Source: Vibrio proteolyticus NBRC 13287 (lineage in GTDB: Bacteria; Pseudomonadota; Gammaproteobacteria; Enterobacterales; Vibrionaceae). Taken from it: a DNA stretch of 64,000 nucleotides. The notes beneath the pieces are model-generated. The model was not told the DNA's origin, made no database searches, and was given only the letters and a program-made list of their open reading frames with translations. A program made the translations under genes and the position numbers. Below, one piece after another: positions 62,224 through 64,000 of this stretch (positions are counted from its first letter, which is position 1; the number at the start of each line of letters is the position of its first letter). The DNA lies in assembly GCF_000467125.1 (NCBI RefSeq), contig NZ_BATJ01000002.1, positions 124,001 through 188,000 on the forward strand, in the 5' to 3' direction.

Positions 62224-63099
62224 TCAGTGGATGTTGTAGGCAATGACGAAATCGATAAACAGACGTACTTTCTCTGGCAGGTGATCTTTGTGGTTGTAGA
62301 GCATGTAAATATCACGCGGGTTGGCGCTCCAATCTTCTAATACGCGAACCAGGCTGCCGTCATCGATATACTCACGCAACATCACGTCGGGCATTAGGGT
62401 GATCCCAAGCCCGTCAGACACCGCAGAACGCACGACATTCAGCGCGTTGGCCTGGAAACGACCATTATCGTTGTTGACGACGGTTTCGCCCGATGAATTG
62501 GACAACTGCCATTTGATCAGTGGATGGCCTTTCAACAACGAGTGATTTGCCAGCTCTTCGGCGTGTTTGGGGGCCGGGTTGTTTTTTAGGTAGTCTGGGC
62601 TGGCCACTAAAATGTCTTTGACTTCGCCAATTTTTCTGGCGATCAGGCTGGAGTCACGTTGCGGACCTACGCGGAAAATTACATCCCATTCGGTTGGATC
62701 CAACTGATCGGCGTGATTGCTGGTGGTCAGTTCGATATTGATCTCGGAGAACTGTCGCATGAACTCAATAAACATCGGCATCATCATGCGTTTAGTCAGG
62801 TTCGATGGGGCAGAAATCTTGATTTTCCCTGCGGCGCCACGGCATTCATCCGTCAATTCTTCTGCGGTCATAGACAAACGTTGTAGCAGCGGGGAACATT
62901 CCTGAAAAAAGCGTTCGCCTGCTTCGGTCAATGACAGCTTGCGCGCGTGACGATTGAGCAATCTCAGATTCAGAGCGTCTTCAAGCGCCTGAATGCGTCG
63001 GGTGATGGTCGCGACAGGAATCATTGTCTTGCGAGAAGTTGCGGTATAGCTCCCATTTTCGACAACCAGTCGAAATAGGTTGAGATCATCTAATTTCAT
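62224..63099 (-). CDS. aphB: LysR family regulator AphB
   Basis: AphB in V. cholerae activates tcpPH and acid/anaerobic response genes. The 291-residue protein has an N-terminal winged helix (about 1-62, SYTATSRKTMIPVATITRRI) and an effector domain (about 93-291). Its sequence is very close to what I recall of V. cholerae AphB, including Asn100 in SAPSNLTKRMMMP and the ending FIDFVIAYNIH. I chose the ATG at 63097-63099 (MKLDDLNLFR); the frame reaches a GTG at 63111. Cysteines occur only at 68 and 86. It is divergent from rssB. Confidence 0.93.
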   Translation of the reverse strand: MKLDDLNLFRLVVENGSYTATSRKTMIPVATITRRIQALEDALNLRLLNRHARKLSLTEAGERFFQECSPLLQRLSMTAEELTDECRGAAGKIKISAPSNLTKRMMMPMFIEFMRQFSEINIELTTSNHADQLDPTEWDVIFRVGPQRDSSLIARKIGEVKDILVASPDYLKNNPAPKHAEELANHSLLKGHPLIKWQLSNSSGETVVNNDNGRFQANALNVVRSAVSDGLGITLMPDVMLREYIDDGSLVRVLEDWSANPRDIYMLYNHKDHLPEKVRLFIDFVIAYNIH

Positions 63100-63376
63100 C
63101 ATTCCAGACACATCTTATTACGAATTGCGGTAATTTATAGGTATATCAGATGTTAAGGCTTGAGTCACATCAACAACTGGTGATTTTTACGATATTACGT
63201 ACATATAGTATGTGCCACGAATGAAAAGTGGAACATTTGTATAAAAATAGATTCGCGACTACTTTTTAATAAACATCTAAACTTAAGACTGAAGGCAGCT
63301 CAACCCTTACGTGATGAGGGGAGCGCGCGTAATAACAATAATCACGACAGCTGTATTTATTGGAAGTGTGAGGCGA
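63100..63376. promoter_or_regulatory. Divergent aphB/rssB promoter region
   Basis: These 277 bp must hold the promoters of both genes. A short palindrome, ACATA-TAG-TATGT (63201-63213), could be an operator, perhaps for AphB autoregulation, but it does not match a motif I know. The 100 bp before rssB are AT-rich, with no clear -35/-10. Confidence 0.4.
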
Positions 63377-64000
63377 ATGCTTATGTATAAAACGCATTAT
63401 GCGGCTGCGGAGCCGCATCAACAGAGTGCTCACGACCAAAAATTGATTATGTTGGTCGATGACGACCCGATTTTTCGACGAGTGACTTCCGGGTACTTGT
63501 CTTCTATTGGTTATCAGGTGCTGGAAGCCGAAGACGGTTTGGACGGGCTGCGAAAGTTACGCAGTGCGGAGCCCGATTTGATTCTGTGTGACCTGTCGAT
63601 GCCGGTGCTCAGTGGCATTGAATTTGTCGAAGAAGTGAGCCTGGAATATCCGTCGCTGCCGTTGATCGTGGTTTCGGGTACGGATGAAATGTCCGATGTG
63701 GCCAAAGCGTTACGCTACGGCATCAAAGATTTTCTGCCTAAACCGATCGGCAATCATGCCAATCTGGGGTGTGCGATAGAAAGTACGTTGGATGATGCTT
63801 TCAATCATCTGGCAGACCAGCGGGACTTCTCTAGCCAGTGGTTTCGGGTTGATGGCGGCGATCTACCGGAAGAGCAAGAACTGCATTGGCATCTGGAGTA
63901 CCTCCAGCATCACCCGAGTGCAGCCAAAGACTTGTTGCATGCCTTGTTGCCAGAGAAAGACACCAGCCAGGGCGCGTGGAAATGCAGCTATCGTATGCTG
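63377..64000 (+). CDS. rssB: Response regulator RssB, 3' truncated by the window end
   Basis: The visible 208 codons begin with an N-terminal extension (about 22 residues) and a receiver domain (LIMLVDDDPIFRRV, phospho-Asp72 in ILCDLSMP, FLPKP). They continue into the start of the effector part (WHLEYLQHHPSAAKDLL). This matches RssB, which in E. coli delivers RpoS to ClpXP; its effector domain is a degenerate PP2C fold, mostly beyond the window. The ATG at 63377 has GAGG close by; the ATG at 63383 is a good alternative. The gene next to aphB is rssB-like in V. cholerae (from memory). Confidence 0.85.
   Translation, partial: MLMYKTHYAAAEPHQQSAHDQKLIMLVDDDPIFRRVTSGYLSSIGYQVLEAEDGLDGLRKLRSAEPDLILCDLSMPVLSGIEFVEEVSLEYPSLPLIVVSGTDEMSDVAKALRYGIKDFLPKPIGNHANLGCAIESTLDDAFNHLADQRDFSSQWFRVDGGDLPEEQELHWHLEYLQHHPSAAKDLLHALLPEKDTSQGAWKCSYRML

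Overview
The window is chromosomal DNA of a Vibrio. The evidence is the gene content and order: a FimV/HubP polar hub gene in a pdxB-asd-fimV-truA-accD-folC-dedD-cvpA-purF cluster, the single-polar-flagellum/chemotaxis operon flhA-flhF-flhG-fliA-cheYZAB-parC-parP-cheW, and an AphB-type LysR regulator beside rssB. Coding density is high. I saw no insertion sequence, prophage, tRNA, rRNA or CRISPR array. I cannot name the species from sequence alone.

Layout. (1) 1-16 kb: mnmC (minus), fabB with a likely FarS small RNA in its 3' UTR, then the long pdxB...purF series, with a PurR-type operator in front of cvpA-purF. (2) 16-18.6 kb: the zinc importer, znuCB divergent from znuA, with a Zur-type palindrome between them. 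(3) 18.7-25.5 kb: a large membrane-anchored AraC-type regulator with a beta-propeller sensor, then feoABC. (4) 25.5-32 kb: a HIT protein, argS, yecM, an M16 peptidase and sixA. (5) 32-45 kb: the flagellar regulation/chemotaxis operon behind a sigma-54 promoter. (6) 45-53 kb: cytochrome c maturation genes ccmABCDEFGHI, then mlaA. (7) 53-61.5 kb: a fatty-acid region with two fadL genes, an ECF sigma factor with a DUF3379 partner, a structured non-coding RNA candidate, and fadIJ under a FadR-like operator. (8) 61.6-64 kb: a nitroreductase, aphB, and the 5' part of rssB, cut by the window end.

How the genes work together. The window holds the polar hub HubP (fimV) and several of its known clients or client systems: FlhF/FlhG, and the ParC-ParP-CheA chemotaxis positioning chain. 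HubP and ParP both contain long pure hexanucleotide tracts encoding Ala-Glu or Glu-Pro dipeptides. Fatty-acid synthesis (fabB, accD), its candidate small RNA, and fatty-acid uptake and breakdown (fadL x2, fadIJ) are also all present. Metal uptake (zinc, ferrous iron) and haem handling (ccm) form a third theme.

The most interesting leads are: a structured RNA with its own terminator upstream of fadI; three FliM/CheZ-like peptide repeats in the CheA linker; an HTCS-like regulator that appears to have lost its kinase and receiver parts; an AphB without any cysteine in its effector domain; and a terminator-like hairpin built over the cheY stop codon. Locus comparisons with V. cholerae are from memory and were not checked.
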